NCBI GenBank assembly: GCA_002315885.1
Contig: DCIO01000081.1
Coordinates: 1 to 26,729, forward strand
DNA: 26,729 nt
From: Lentisphaeria bacterium UBA1724
Lineage (GTDB): Bacteria; Verrucomicrobiota; Lentisphaeria; Oligosphaerales; Oligosphaeraceae
Direction: 5' to 3'
Within the stretch, counting starts at the first letter, position 1. Every line of letters starts with the position of its first letter. Positions 1 through 8,641 of the stretch are shown piece by piece. Position numbers and translations under genes: made by a program. Below the pieces are notes generated by a model. The model did no database searches, was not told where the DNA came from, and saw only the letters and a list, made by a program, of their open reading frames with translations.

Positions 1-35
1 TGCATCCGGGGATATTCAGGACGAGGGATCATTTT

Positions 36-96
36 CAATGCTTAATGCTCAATGCTCAATGCTCAATGCTCAATGCTCAATGCTCAATGCTCAATG
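36..96. repeat. Heptanucleotide tandem repeat (CAATGCT)n
   Basis: About 8.7 consecutive 7-bp units with consensus CAATGCT run without a break; only the second unit (TAATGCT) differs. The array sits about 30 bp past the stop codon of the last gene of the minus-strand GTPase operon, outside any convincing reading frame. Copy number in such arrays usually varies by slippage. No function can be read from the sequence. The rest of 1-123 shows no gene or convincing terminator. Confidence 0.95.
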
Positions 97-123
97 AAGG
101 AAGAATGAGGAATTGTTTTCGAT

Positions 124-1047
124 TCAGAGCTGTCCCAGGAGGAAGAGGGAGACGGCAGAGAGTACCAGGAAGCTCATGAAAAGCCAGAGGCACCAAACCC
201 GGAGGGCGCCACGACGGCGGATGGCGAAATCAGAAGAATGGACGACACCCAGGAAAATCTGTCGGCTTCCTGCGGAGAAGAGACCCAGAGCCAGAAGCAG
301 CGCCAGAAGTGCGGCGATTTTTGCCCAAGGTTGTGGATGCTTCAGGGCATGCAGAATCATGACCACCGTCCCGCACAATGTGGCGAAATGTGTCAGAAGT
401 ACCATCGCCATGGGAGTGACCATTGGCGTCAGGCTCGGGGAATTCCTCAAATGCACTGCGATGCCGCTGACCAGGAACGCAAAGGAGATAGCCATAGCCA
501 GGAGACCTGCGGCGCCCCCCGCGCTCCAGAGATATCCCCTCAAAGGGGGATAGGCCTGACAGAAGAGCATTGACGAAGCAAATACCACAATCAGCGCGTA
601 TGCCAGGGCGGTCCAGACCACCGCCGTGCAGCGCCGTCCCAATGTGGTAGCATGTGCATTCCAGGCATTCATGGCACAGAGGAGATGGCAGAATATCCAA
701 AGATGGCTGTGCGTGTCCGGTATCTGTGGCTCTTTGGCGGTCAGGACCGTCCTTTCCTGCCATTCCCAGACGGGGGCGATTGTTTCAGGGAAATCCACCG
801 TCTCGGAAGGCACCGACTGCACCGACACCGAAGCCGTATGGACAACAGGCGGCTGAGGTGGACTGGGACGTGGAGTCTCCGTCACATTATCCTGAAAATA
901 TCGCCCTGCGGGAATCCAGTTGAGCTTATCTGCCGACACTTCATCCTGGGTGTCAAGAGTGCCCTGCTGAGCTAGTTCCTGTATGCGCCGGCAGGGGAAT
1001 GGCCCCGTGATGATTCCGTTTTTGCGAATAAAGAGGAAGCCGTTCAT
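124..1047 (-). CDS. GYF_2 (DUF4339)-domain membrane protein with five predicted TM helices
   Basis: The first ~50 residues have the GYF_2/DUF4339 pattern (LFIRKNGIITGPFPCRRIQE, then W44 in LNWIPAGRYF), a small domain usually thought to bind proline-rich peptides. A proline-rich linker follows (PRPSPPQPPVV, about 59-69). The C-terminal half is hydrophobic, with about five membrane helices (roughly 140-162, 175-199, 208-233, 242-260 and 282-305). The ATG start lies 6 bp after the stop of the upstream coiled-coil gene and is preceded by a good Shine-Dalgarno (GAGGTAGGA), so it is the last gene of the operon. The GYF_2 domain matches the one on the operon's GTPase, suggesting both recruit a shared partner. 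The specific function is unknown; the domain call is fairly secure and the helix count is approximate. Confidence 0.8.
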   Translation of the reverse strand: MNGFLFIRKNGIITGPFPCRRIQELAQQGTLDTQDEVSADKLNWIPAGRYFQDNVTETPRPSPPQPPVVHTASVSVQSVPSETVDFPETIAPVWEWQERTVLTAKEPQIPDTHSHLWIFCHLLCAMNAWNAHATTLGRRCTAVVWTALAYALIVVFASSMLFCQAYPPLRGYLWSAGGAAGLLAMAISFAFLVSGIAVHLRNSPSLTPMVTPMAMVLLTHFATLCGTVVMILHALKHPQPWAKIAALLALLLALGLFSAGSRQIFLGVVHSSDFAIRRRGALRVWCLWLFMSFLVLSAVSLFLLGQL

Positions 1048-1053
1048 GGAGTC

Positions 1054-4000
1054 CTACCTCAAAAGATACCGCAGTTCCTTGGGACAGATGGCCGGAGTCA
1101 ACTCCAGCTTCACATCCGCGGTCCGGCATTTTTCCCGCCAACGCTGCAGGAAATCCTCGGTTTTCATTCCATCCGCGAATGCCCACAGCAGTTGTCCTTC
1201 GAAGAGCAATGCGGAATTCTGTGGGATGGCCTTCGTGCCCAGCAGAATTCCCTCGTCCACCAAATGGAGTTCGTCACCTGCCAAGACACATGCCTCCACC
1301 GGAGTACTCTCCTGGAAGAAAGAGCAAGTCAGGACCGAGTCGGTCTTCTCGGCAATCACCCCCACTGGCACCAGACTGCGGGAATAAAATGCACCCAGGA
1401 ATTGCCAAAGGAGGTCGCTGGATTGCGCAATACGGGAGACATCTAATTTTGAAAGGCTATCCCGGACACTGGGCAGGAGTGTGCGTTCTGCCACGCAGGA
1501 CAGTGGATTCTTCCATCGGGAAATCTGCAGAGGCCATTGTTTTAGTTCCCGCTCGGCATGCCCGACCATCTCTGATGCCATGGGCGACAATTTCTTCATC
1601 ATCCCCAGCGCCTCCATCGTCCACCAGTATCGTAAAATCGGATTGCGGATCATGCCGCTCTTCTGCAGCATCTCCTTTACCACCTGGAATTGAGATGCGC
1701 CGGATTTTTCCTGCCCCAGCGCCTCTGATGCCAGACGATAGACGTCGGATTTTTCGGGATAAAGCCACCCGTCCAATTTCACAAAGATTTCGGGGAGTTT
1801 CCGCGCACTGCGGTTTGCGGTGAACTCCACATCCCGATAGAAGACCTTCCCTGCCCCATCATCCTCCAGCACAAAGGCGAAGGCATCCTGCCCCTTGTTT
1901 GCATAGACATCCGTGTCAAAACCCACATAACGATAATCTTTCCGGTTGCGGCGGTCCCGCTCGGAGACAGGAATTTCCTTTGCATAGAAAAAATACTCCC
2001 GACCTAGGGCGTCCTTCGCCATGAGTTCGTAGTAATCAAAATGTTTCTGAACCACATCCTGGACGAAATCCGCCACCATGTCAGACTCATCCTTAGGCAG
2101 GAAGGACATGAAATTCTGTCCAATGGGGCTAGACAGTTCCTCCACCGCCTTCCCCTGGGCGAAATACTCCCCGATTGCCGACAGGTCAGCGGATGCTTCA
2201 CACCAGTCATCGACCATTCCGCAGATGGGACGATAGGAGTCGTATCGCACTTCATCCTTTGTTTCCGCGACCGTCTTCAATGCCTGGAGATAGGCCTCGA
2301 AATCCACAGGATGGCGCAGTTGCCCCAGGGTGCTACGAACCAGGCGTTCCGCCTCGACGACATACGTCAGGATTTCCAACTTTTCCTTGTATTGCTCCTC
2401 GGTCACATTACGGAGCCCCGCGTCAATTGAAGTCTCCGCCCGCATGGCATCCATTTTCTGCGACACCGCCAGAAGCGCCCCGTCTATCTGGGAGATTTCG
2501 GGAATGGCCTGGAGATTCATCCGGAGGTCATCCATTTCCTGAACCAGGGCGGACCAATTTTCCCGGAAAGCCTTCTCGTGGGCCAAGACAAGCTGACGAT
2601 AGGCGGCGCGCTCCGATGCCACCAACGCCAGAGACTCCTTCTTGTCCTCTTCGTCCAAATCACCATTGAGTTCCTCTAAACGCCCCAGGAGCTTCTCCAT
2701 CTCGTCCGTCCCTAGGAAGTCCTCCATGACCTTTTCCGATAGCACCGACTTCAATTTCTGGAATTCGGCCTTGGCCAAAGCACGGCGTTCCTCCACTGCG
2801 GCCTGCCCGGCCTGGGCTTCCGCATAGAGTGCCTGGACTTCCGCAGAAGAGACAGTCCGGGCATCTTTCTGGGACAAATCCTCCAGGAACTGCAAGGCAC
2901 CGCTGTAGTCCTGGGCATCCAGGCACGCCCGAAGCGCCTCACAGCATTTCTGCACGCGGTTGCGACGCTGGATGATGGTGATGCTGACGAGTAACGCCAC
3001 CACAACAATGACCACTCCCATGAAACCGAAGACAATGCGACGAGCATGAAGACGCCGCTCCGTGGCATCGTGTTCTTCGGTCAGGCGGTCCATGTCCTCC
3101 TGTAGCGCCTGTGGCAACGGCAGCCCCAGCAACGCCAGTTGATTGTAAAGCGCCAGCGCCTCCGAATAGGGGGTCTTTGCATCCGCCATAGCCCCGCGGA
3201 ACTGCTCCAGCAACATATCAAATTTCGCCTGTCGCTGGGCTTCCTGCTCTTCCCGGTCCAGGGCGCTGCGCACATCCTCCACATACTGCCGCTGACCGCT
3301 GTCGGGATGCGCCAAGGGACTGGAAGCCAGTTGATTCCATCGACGAAGCTCCGCCTCCACCGCCTTATTGTCATGCTCGCCAAAACTGATTTCCAGCGCC
3401 TTCAGGCATTCCTCCAGGCGTTGTGCCACCCGGGCTTCCTGCAAAGGCAGGAACTTCTCCAAGACGCACCGCACCACTTCCACAGGAGGCTTCGACAAGA
3501 GCAACGGAGAATGTAACTCCCGATGAAAACCATCCAGCGTCTGAAAATCCAAGGGGTGTTCTGAAGTTGCGGAGGAAAGGGCATCCTGGATTTCCCCATA
3601 GCGCTTCTTCTCCAACTCCACCAGATTCCGTGCCCAGGCGCCATCGTCGGGTCGAGCCGCCACAATCCGACGCAAGAGTTCCAGTCGCTGGGCAGTGCTG
3701 CCCGTCCTGGCAATCCGTCGCCATTCCTGCATGAGGGTGGCGATTTTGACTGAGGTGTCATCCAGGGGCTCCGTAAGCCGTGCAACGAACTCCGTGTCAA
3801 TCGTTTGCACAGGCGGCAAATCATACATCTTGCAGATTTCCAGAAACTCCTGCCGTCCAGGGAAATCCAGCATCTCCGCGCGCCGAGCGAGGGGCGGATC
3901 CAACTGCCGCGCCTGGGAGGCCGCATCCGCCAAAGAGACTTCCTCCGCAATGCGACGGAAGCCCTCCACTTGACTGCAGAGTTCCGCCACATACGACGAA

Positions 4001-4095
4001 TACTCGCCGTGCATCCGACGCAATTGCGGAGTCAAGGAATGGTCATTCCCCTTCAGGAATTCGCAAATTTCTTCTATGAGCGCTTTGACTGTCAT
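1054..4095 (-). CDS. Large coiled-coil protein with one central membrane helix
   Basis: This 1013-aa protein resembles no enzyme family I recognise. About 350 residues of charged, helical sequence precede one strong membrane helix (residues ~354-376, IVFGFMGVVIVVVALLVSIT), followed by basic residues (QRRNR) and about 630 mostly helical residues rich in Glu, Lys, Leu and Ala. The ATG overlaps the stop of the upstream GAP1-like gene by 4 bp (ATGA), which indicates translational coupling and probably balanced amounts of the two. There is no signal peptide, so the N-terminal part is likely cytoplasmic and the C-terminal part would be on the other side by simple topology. Given the neighbours, a scaffold or membrane-spanning arm of a GTPase-centred complex is plausible, but this is inference from context only. 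Confidence 0.8.
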   Translation of the reverse strand: MTVKALIEEICEFLKGNDHSLTPQLRRMHGEYSSYVAELCSQVEGFRRIAEEVSLADAASQARQLDPPLARRAEMLDFPGRQEFLEICKMYDLPPVQTIDTEFVARLTEPLDDTSVKIATLMQEWRRIARTGSTAQRLELLRRIVAARPDDGAWARNLVELEKKRYGEIQDALSSATSEHPLDFQTLDGFHRELHSPLLLSKPPVEVVRCVLEKFLPLQEARVAQRLEECLKALEISFGEHDNKAVEAELRRWNQLASSPLAHPDSGQRQYVEDVRSALDREEQEAQRQAKFDMLLEQFRGAMADAKTPYSEALALYNQLALLGLPLPQALQEDMDRLTEEHDATERRLHARRIVFGFMGVVIVVVALLVSITIIQRRNRVQKCCEALRACLDAQDYSGALQFLEDLSQKDARTVSSAEVQALYAEAQAGQAAVEERRALAKAEFQKLKSVLSEKVMEDFLGTDEMEKLLGRLEELNGDLDEEDKKESLALVASERAAYRQLVLAHEKAFRENWSALVQEMDDLRMNLQAIPEISQIDGALLAVSQKMDAMRAETSIDAGLRNVTEEQYKEKLEILTYVVEAERLVRSTLGQLRHPVDFEAYLQALKTVAETKDEVRYDSYRPICGMVDDWCEASADLSAIGEYFAQGKAVEELSSPIGQNFMSFLPKDESDMVADFVQDVVQKHFDYYELMAKDALGREYFFYAKEIPVSERDRRNRKDYRYVGFDTDVYANKGQDAFAFVLEDDGAGKVFYRDVEFTANRSARKLPEIFVKLDGWLYPEKSDVYRLASEALGQEKSGASQFQVVKEMLQKSGMIRNPILRYWWTMEALGMMKKLSPMASEMVGHAERELKQWPLQISRWKNPLSCVAERTLLPSVRDSLSKLDVSRIAQSSDLLWQFLGAFYSRSLVPVGVIAEKTDSVLTCSFFQESTPVEACVLAGDELHLVDEGILLGTKAIPQNSALLFEGQLLWAFADGMKTEDFLQRWREKCRTADVKLELTPAICPKELRYLLR

Positions 4096-6785
4096 CGTGC
4101 TTCCAAATGAAATTCTAGTGTGAAGGCGTTACGGAGTTCGTTGCGTAGCGTCTCCAAATCAATCGGGAGGAATTTACCACCCTCCAACTGTGCCTTGAAA
4201 TTCGTTTCGTAGGATTCTGCGGAAAGAACTCCCTTGAGTTTCTGGGCAAGCGCCCCCTGGGCCAAGGTGGCTTCCTTTTCCGCACGCTGCAACTGCGTCT
4301 CGCTATCCAGGAGATTCGCTTCGATGTCCAGGCGAGTTTTCAGCCACAGTTGTGACATATCCGAAATCGCCGCCACCTCGTCCAGGATAGTCTGGATGTT
4401 CTGTCGGTCCAGGACATAGTTTTCCCGGTCCTTCGTATTTGGATTATCCATATCCTGACGAACAGCAGAAAGATACTGCCAACTGCGATTCAATTCCGTC
4501 AATTCCCCAGAGAAGAGCCCCAGTGACACTTTTTTGTTCTTATCACACAAATCTTGGAAATGCTCCTTCAGGCTTGCCAGAGAATTTCCCACTTGGGCGG
4601 AAGTCTCCTGCAGCTTAACCTCAATCTTCGAAGGCTTCTTCTTGGGTTCCCGAATGGTAAGCTCCTTGTTTTTGAGAAATGGATACAGGGTCCCTAACTT
4701 CTGGATTTTCTTGTCAAGAGTATTCAGCCCTTCCGCCACATCCTGGAAATACTTCTCTCGCATCCCGCGTCCCCGAGACAGATTTTCCCTCAGCACCGAA
4801 AGGCTACGGCATCCACGATTGTATTCCAACGCCTCGCCAAAATTCAGGATATTGGCTTCCCGTTCCGTGTCCTTCAACGCCACAGGGATTTTACGGCATG
4901 GGGACTTGTCTCCCTGGATGACTGTCATCTCCAAGCGCACAAAATCCTGGTATTTACGCAAGCGTTCCGAACAGGACAAAATACCCACCAATCGTCCATC
5001 GGCAGTCAAATCCACACGTCCCGAGATTGTCTCCGAAGCCTCCAGTTCCTTTCGCAGTTCGAAAGTGAACTCCCGTGTAAAAAGCACCGCGTCATCCACC
5101 CGGATTTCCATGACATTGTCGCGACTTGGCAGCAAATCCCCCGCCGGCGGTTCCTGGACAGTCAGTTTTCCATCGGCAATTCGCAAAACAAGCTGCTCTT
5201 CTGGATGGGTTTTCGACACGACCAAAATCTGTTCCAGATGATTCGGAGCATCAATCCACTCCAGCGGGAATACCAGGCAGCAATTCGTATCCGAAACACT
5301 CAATGCTCCTATCGTCGCAGGCAGGTTACTCTTGTCGCCAATTCCCGACAACACAACGGAAATCACACCACTCGAGGCGAATTTCTTCGGCAAAGGGATG
5401 GATTTTTTCCGTAACAGCAGGAAATCCTCGAAGAATTGCAGACTCTCCGCCGCGGATACCACGGTGGCCTCACTTACGGCCTCCACAACCTCCGGGAGTA
5501 CAGTCGCGGCCACTGAAGGCGTTTCCTCTACAGGCAGGGATTCCTCCGTTGGCTTTGCAGGCTCATCTTCCTTCTTGGCATTGCCATGGGAAGTCGCCCA
5601 GGAGGAAACCCTGTCGATGGCAGAAGAATCACTTGTATCTTCGTGCCAGGGACTATGGGCAGAAATCCAGGGCCAGAAAATGACTCCCGCCAATCCCAGA
5701 AGCGCCAGCACGACGGCCACAATGATAGCAACCAGCAGATGACTCCCATGACGGGGAGGAACTTGATGCTCCACGGGACTAGGCCTCTTCTCCACACGAA
5801 GCGGGCGGTTCCACCGATCATCGCTCGTGCCAGTTGCCTCTGCCGAATGGCCACTTATGGAAATTGACGCCCCGCCCCACTCCGCTTCTGCCCTCGCAGC
5901 TTCGGGGGCATTCTTCTGGGCAATCCGCACTTCCATCGCCGCACGCTCTTGGGCCACCTCTTCCTCCTGACGGACGCGTTCCCGGTAGATACGAAGCAGT
6001 CGGTCCTCGTCAGCCCCGAAGGAATTCTCTCTTCCCAATACGATGACCCCATGGGGATCCAGGCGCCGGGCGCTGGCCAGATACGGAGACTCTGCGGTAT
6101 ACGCCCGGAAGAAGACGGGATTGCCGATGGCAGACTGATAACAGTACGTCGAGAAAGTGAAATCCGCCGTCTCCTCGGGTGTAAGCCATGCCACCACCTC
6201 CGAGACAAGTGCCAGGATGTCCGACACGGAATGCGTCCCAGGAGTGAATTGCAGGACGACGCCCTTGTTTCGGTCCTCCCGGAAGCGTTCCGCCACCACG
6301 TGTGCCCAATCCCCATTGCCGCAAAGCCGCGCCCAGGTGGCGCCGCGCCGTACAGACGCGATATCTATATTGCCATGACAACGGCGCAAGGGCAATAGCC
6401 CAGGCGTGCCACTGTATGAAATCCAATTCTGCTCATCCGAGAGAATCGCCGCCGCGCCCCCAGGTATCTTCTCCAGTTCCTCTCGGGAAAAGAGCAGATG
6501 GTGCGCCAGGTTGTTGCTGCGCCCCGTATAACTCAGTCCGGCGTAAGTGATACGGCTGACGATATACCAGGCACCGCTCCCCTTTCCATAGTGCTGGAAA
6601 CTGTAATTCGGGGGATTCGAACCCACCAACGGATCGCCAGGAGAATACAGCGCTTTGTAGCCACTGAGATTCTCCAATGGCGACAGCAAATTCGGCGGCA
6701 GGCCATTGGTATACGCGACGGTGACAAAGCCGCTGCGGTTGGGATCCAGCCCCTTGGGAGATGCTGTGTAGATGTGTTCAAGCAT
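4092..6785 (-). CDS. GAP1-N2-type GTPase-associated protein with one TM helix
   Basis: The N-terminus (MLEHIYTASPKGLDPNRSGF, then HYGKGSGAWYIVSRITYAGLS and SNNLAHHLLFSREELE) matches what I know of the GTPase-associated protein 1 N-terminal domain type 2, found next to GTPases in NTP-dependent conflict systems. About residues 1-280 form this region. A linker with proline-rich stretches follows, then one membrane helix at ~349-374 (LLVAIIVAVVLALLGLAGVIFW), then about 520 residues rich in helices and coiled coils. An in-frame TTG at 6803 gives six more residues and a 10-bp overlap with the GTPase gene. I prefer the ATG at 6785 because it puts the family's usual opening at residue 1, although neither start has a clear Shine-Dalgarno. 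It sits directly after the GTPase gene, as expected for a partner. Family confidence is good; biochemical role is unproven. Confidence 0.8.
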   Translation of the reverse strand: MLEHIYTASPKGLDPNRSGFVTVAYTNGLPPNLLSPLENLSGYKALYSPGDPLVGSNPPNYSFQHYGKGSGAWYIVSRITYAGLSYTGRSNNLAHHLLFSREELEKIPGGAAAILSDEQNWISYSGTPGLLPLRRCHGNIDIASVRRGATWARLCGNGDWAHVVAERFREDRNKGVVLQFTPGTHSVSDILALVSEVVAWLTPEETADFTFSTYCYQSAIGNPVFFRAYTAESPYLASARRLDPHGVIVLGRENSFGADEDRLLRIYRERVRQEEEVAQERAAMEVRIAQKNAPEAARAEAEWGGASISISGHSAEATGTSDDRWNRPLRVEKRPSPVEHQVPPRHGSHLLVAIIVAVVLALLGLAGVIFWPWISAHSPWHEDTSDSSAIDRVSSWATSHGNAKKEDEPAKPTEESLPVEETPSVAATVLPEVVEAVSEATVVSAAESLQFFEDFLLLRKKSIPLPKKFASSGVISVVLSGIGDKSNLPATIGALSVSDTNCCLVFPLEWIDAPNHLEQILVVSKTHPEEQLVLRIADGKLTVQEPPAGDLLPSRDNVMEIRVDDAVLFTREFTFELRKELEASETISGRVDLTADGRLVGILSCSERLRKYQDFVRLEMTVIQGDKSPCRKIPVALKDTEREANILNFGEALEYNRGCRSLSVLRENLSRGRGMREKYFQDVAEGLNTLDKKIQKLGTLYPFLKNKELTIREPKKKPSKIEVKLQETSAQVGNSLASLKEHFQDLCDKNKKVSLGLFSGELTELNRSWQYLSAVRQDMDNPNTKDRENYVLDRQNIQTILDEVAAISDMSQLWLKTRLDIEANLLDSETQLQRAEKEATLAQGALAQKLKGVLSAESYETNFKAQLEGGKFLPIDLETLRNELRNAFTLEFHLEAR

Positions 6786-6793
6786 CGGCAGAG

Positions 6794-8635
6794 TTATTTC
6801 CAAGGATTGCTTTCAAGACGGGAGGACTCAAAGCCAGGCGCCTTCGGCAAAAGATATGCCTTTCCCGCGATGGAAATTCGATGTCCGCCGTAATTGGCTG
6901 GCAAGCGGACCGCCTCTCCTGTGACGGGATGGGGGAAGACAAGCTGACCCTCCTGCCATCGGACCTTGGGCATCTCCGACGACAGGTCAGCGCCAATCCG
7001 CCGGGGGGCAGCACTCTTCACCAAGCCGTTGGAGGCCATCAGCACCAGTGCGGGGACCTCCAACCAAATCGGAGACATCTTCGAGGGTACGACGCCCACG
7101 GCCTTGCCGTCCTCACCAACTTCAGCGTGGGTGCCGAAAGAACTCACAGGCACGAAATAGACTTGCTGGAAGAAACGCTCTGCAGTCTCCACCAACTCAG
7201 GCATCTGACGAGACATCAACTCACGGGCCGCAAAAGAGATATCCGCCACCGCATCCATGTCCAGATTGCCCTCCAGGTTCTCCCCATCAGAAACAATCGG
7301 CGAAATCTCCGCGAGATTGCGGTCAAAATGCTCCCGCCAGACATCGTATTTCCCGAGGGCGACCACCAATGGAATCCGACAAAGTTCACCGTTAGCCATA
7401 TTGGAATGTCGGCGAATGCGGCTAATCAACTCGTGCAAGAGCACTAGCTGATCCACGGAACGGGGATGCAGGGAAACCTGGGGATCCGCCGTATCGCAGA
7501 TTGAGCGTCGCATATTGGCATCATTGGTGGGGTCGAAGAGAAAAACTATTCCGTTGGCATGGGACAGATGGAAGGTAGCCTGGTTAATCCACTCATCCCG
7601 TCCTGGAACGAACATCTCTCCCGAATTGTCATAGAAGACCAGATTCGTCTCCTGGGCGGATTTTCCCGCTGGTCGGAACCCGAAGACGAAGGGCTTGGGC
7701 AACTCAATCTCCACATTGTTCAGCAATACGCGGTTTGAGTAGCCGTCACCCGAAATCTGCGTAGCGGGCAACGCCACCACCTTGTCCGGATTCTCTGCCA
7801 TGAAGAGCTCCTTCTCATAGCCGCAAAGCGTCTGGTTCATCCTGGGATTCACGTCGTAGAAGGCAGCATTGAAGGCCTTGGGAAGCAGACGACGCAGCAG
7901 ATGCACCAGACAAGTCAGAAAGTAGGATTTTCCGCTGGAAGTCGCTCCCGCAATGGAGAAATAGAGGGCCGGGTTGTCAATCATCCCCTGTGGATAAGGA
8001 AGATGGCATCGGGGACAAGCGGTATCCGTCGCAGCCAATCCGCATTCATCCAGTGGCTGTCCGATGTCATTGAAGACCGTGGGCACAAAACGCTTCTGGG
8101 CAAAATCCCCCAGCAGTGGGTCCCCCACCAGCGTGGGGTGCGTCGCGATGTATAGCAGGTTATCACTGTCAAAACTCTTCCAGCAGTGGGGACAAAGCAA
8201 ATTGCCATTCGGGACCTCACGGGCATAATCCGCCCAGACCGAGGAGGTATTACCCAAAGCAGGGACTGCACCCACTGCACCAGAAAGCGACAATTTTTCA
8301 GGAACACGGAAATGCTTGTGGCAGGAATCACAAGACACCTCGCTGCCCTGGTGAATGGCGGGATCAATCTCGTACTCCTGATTGCAGAATGGACAGGCTA
8401 TCACCGCAGAATGCGCATCCGTCACGGAAAGCACCCGCGCCGCAGAAGAGGAAGAAACTCCCAAGGACGCATTGCCCCCCGCCAAGAACTCCCCTAGACG
8501 CAACCACTCACCGCTCGTGCCATCATTGCAGAGTGTCTCCTGCTGGACTTTGCCCTCCGCCAGCATTTGACGCAGTTCAGACTCGGGATAGGGTCCCACG
8601 ACCTGGTTGTCCAAATAGAGATATGCGTGATTCAT
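6794..8635 (-). CDS. GYF_2 / zinc-ribbon GTPase (TRAFAC-like, DO-GTPase2-like)
   Basis: This 613-aa protein combines several modules. Residues 1-50 are a GYF_2 domain (AYLYLDNQVVGPYPESELRQ). Two CxxC pairs (C81/C84, C102/C105) form a zinc ribbon, and two more (C148/C151, C207/C210) suggest a second metal site just before the NTPase core. The P-loop is GATSSGKS (230-237). A G3-like DNSG (336-339) follows a hydrophobic strand, a G4-like GKYD (428-431) replaces the canonical NKxD, and VPVSS (495-499) fits G5. The order and spacing fit a GTPase rather than an AAA ATPase. The closest family I recall is the GTPase of GAP1 systems, which agrees with the adjacent GAP1-like gene. It starts 6 bp after the stop of the upstream gene. 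It is likely the nucleotide switch of the complex; GTP specificity is inferred from the motifs. Confidence 0.83.
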   Translation of the reverse strand: MNHAYLYLDNQVVGPYPESELRQMLAEGKVQQETLCNDGTSGEWLRLGEFLAGGNASLGVSSSSAARVLSVTDAHSAVIACPFCNQEYEIDPAIHQGSEVSCDSCHKHFRVPEKLSLSGAVGAVPALGNTSSVWADYAREVPNGNLLCPHCWKSFDSDNLLYIATHPTLVGDPLLGDFAQKRFVPTVFNDIGQPLDECGLAATDTACPRCHLPYPQGMIDNPALYFSIAGATSSGKSYFLTCLVHLLRRLLPKAFNAAFYDVNPRMNQTLCGYEKELFMAENPDKVVALPATQISGDGYSNRVLLNNVEIELPKPFVFGFRPAGKSAQETNLVFYDNSGEMFVPGRDEWINQATFHLSHANGIVFLFDPTNDANMRRSICDTADPQVSLHPRSVDQLVLLHELISRIRRHSNMANGELCRIPLVVALGKYDVWREHFDRNLAEISPIVSDGENLEGNLDMDAVADISFAARELMSRQMPELVETAERFFQQVYFVPVSSFGTHAEVGEDGKAVGVVPSKMSPIWLEVPALVLMASNGLVKSAAPRRIGADLSSEMPKVRWQEGQLVFPHPVTGEAVRLPANYGGHRISIAGKAYLLPKAPGFESSRLESNPWK

Positions 8636-8641
8636 GATGAG

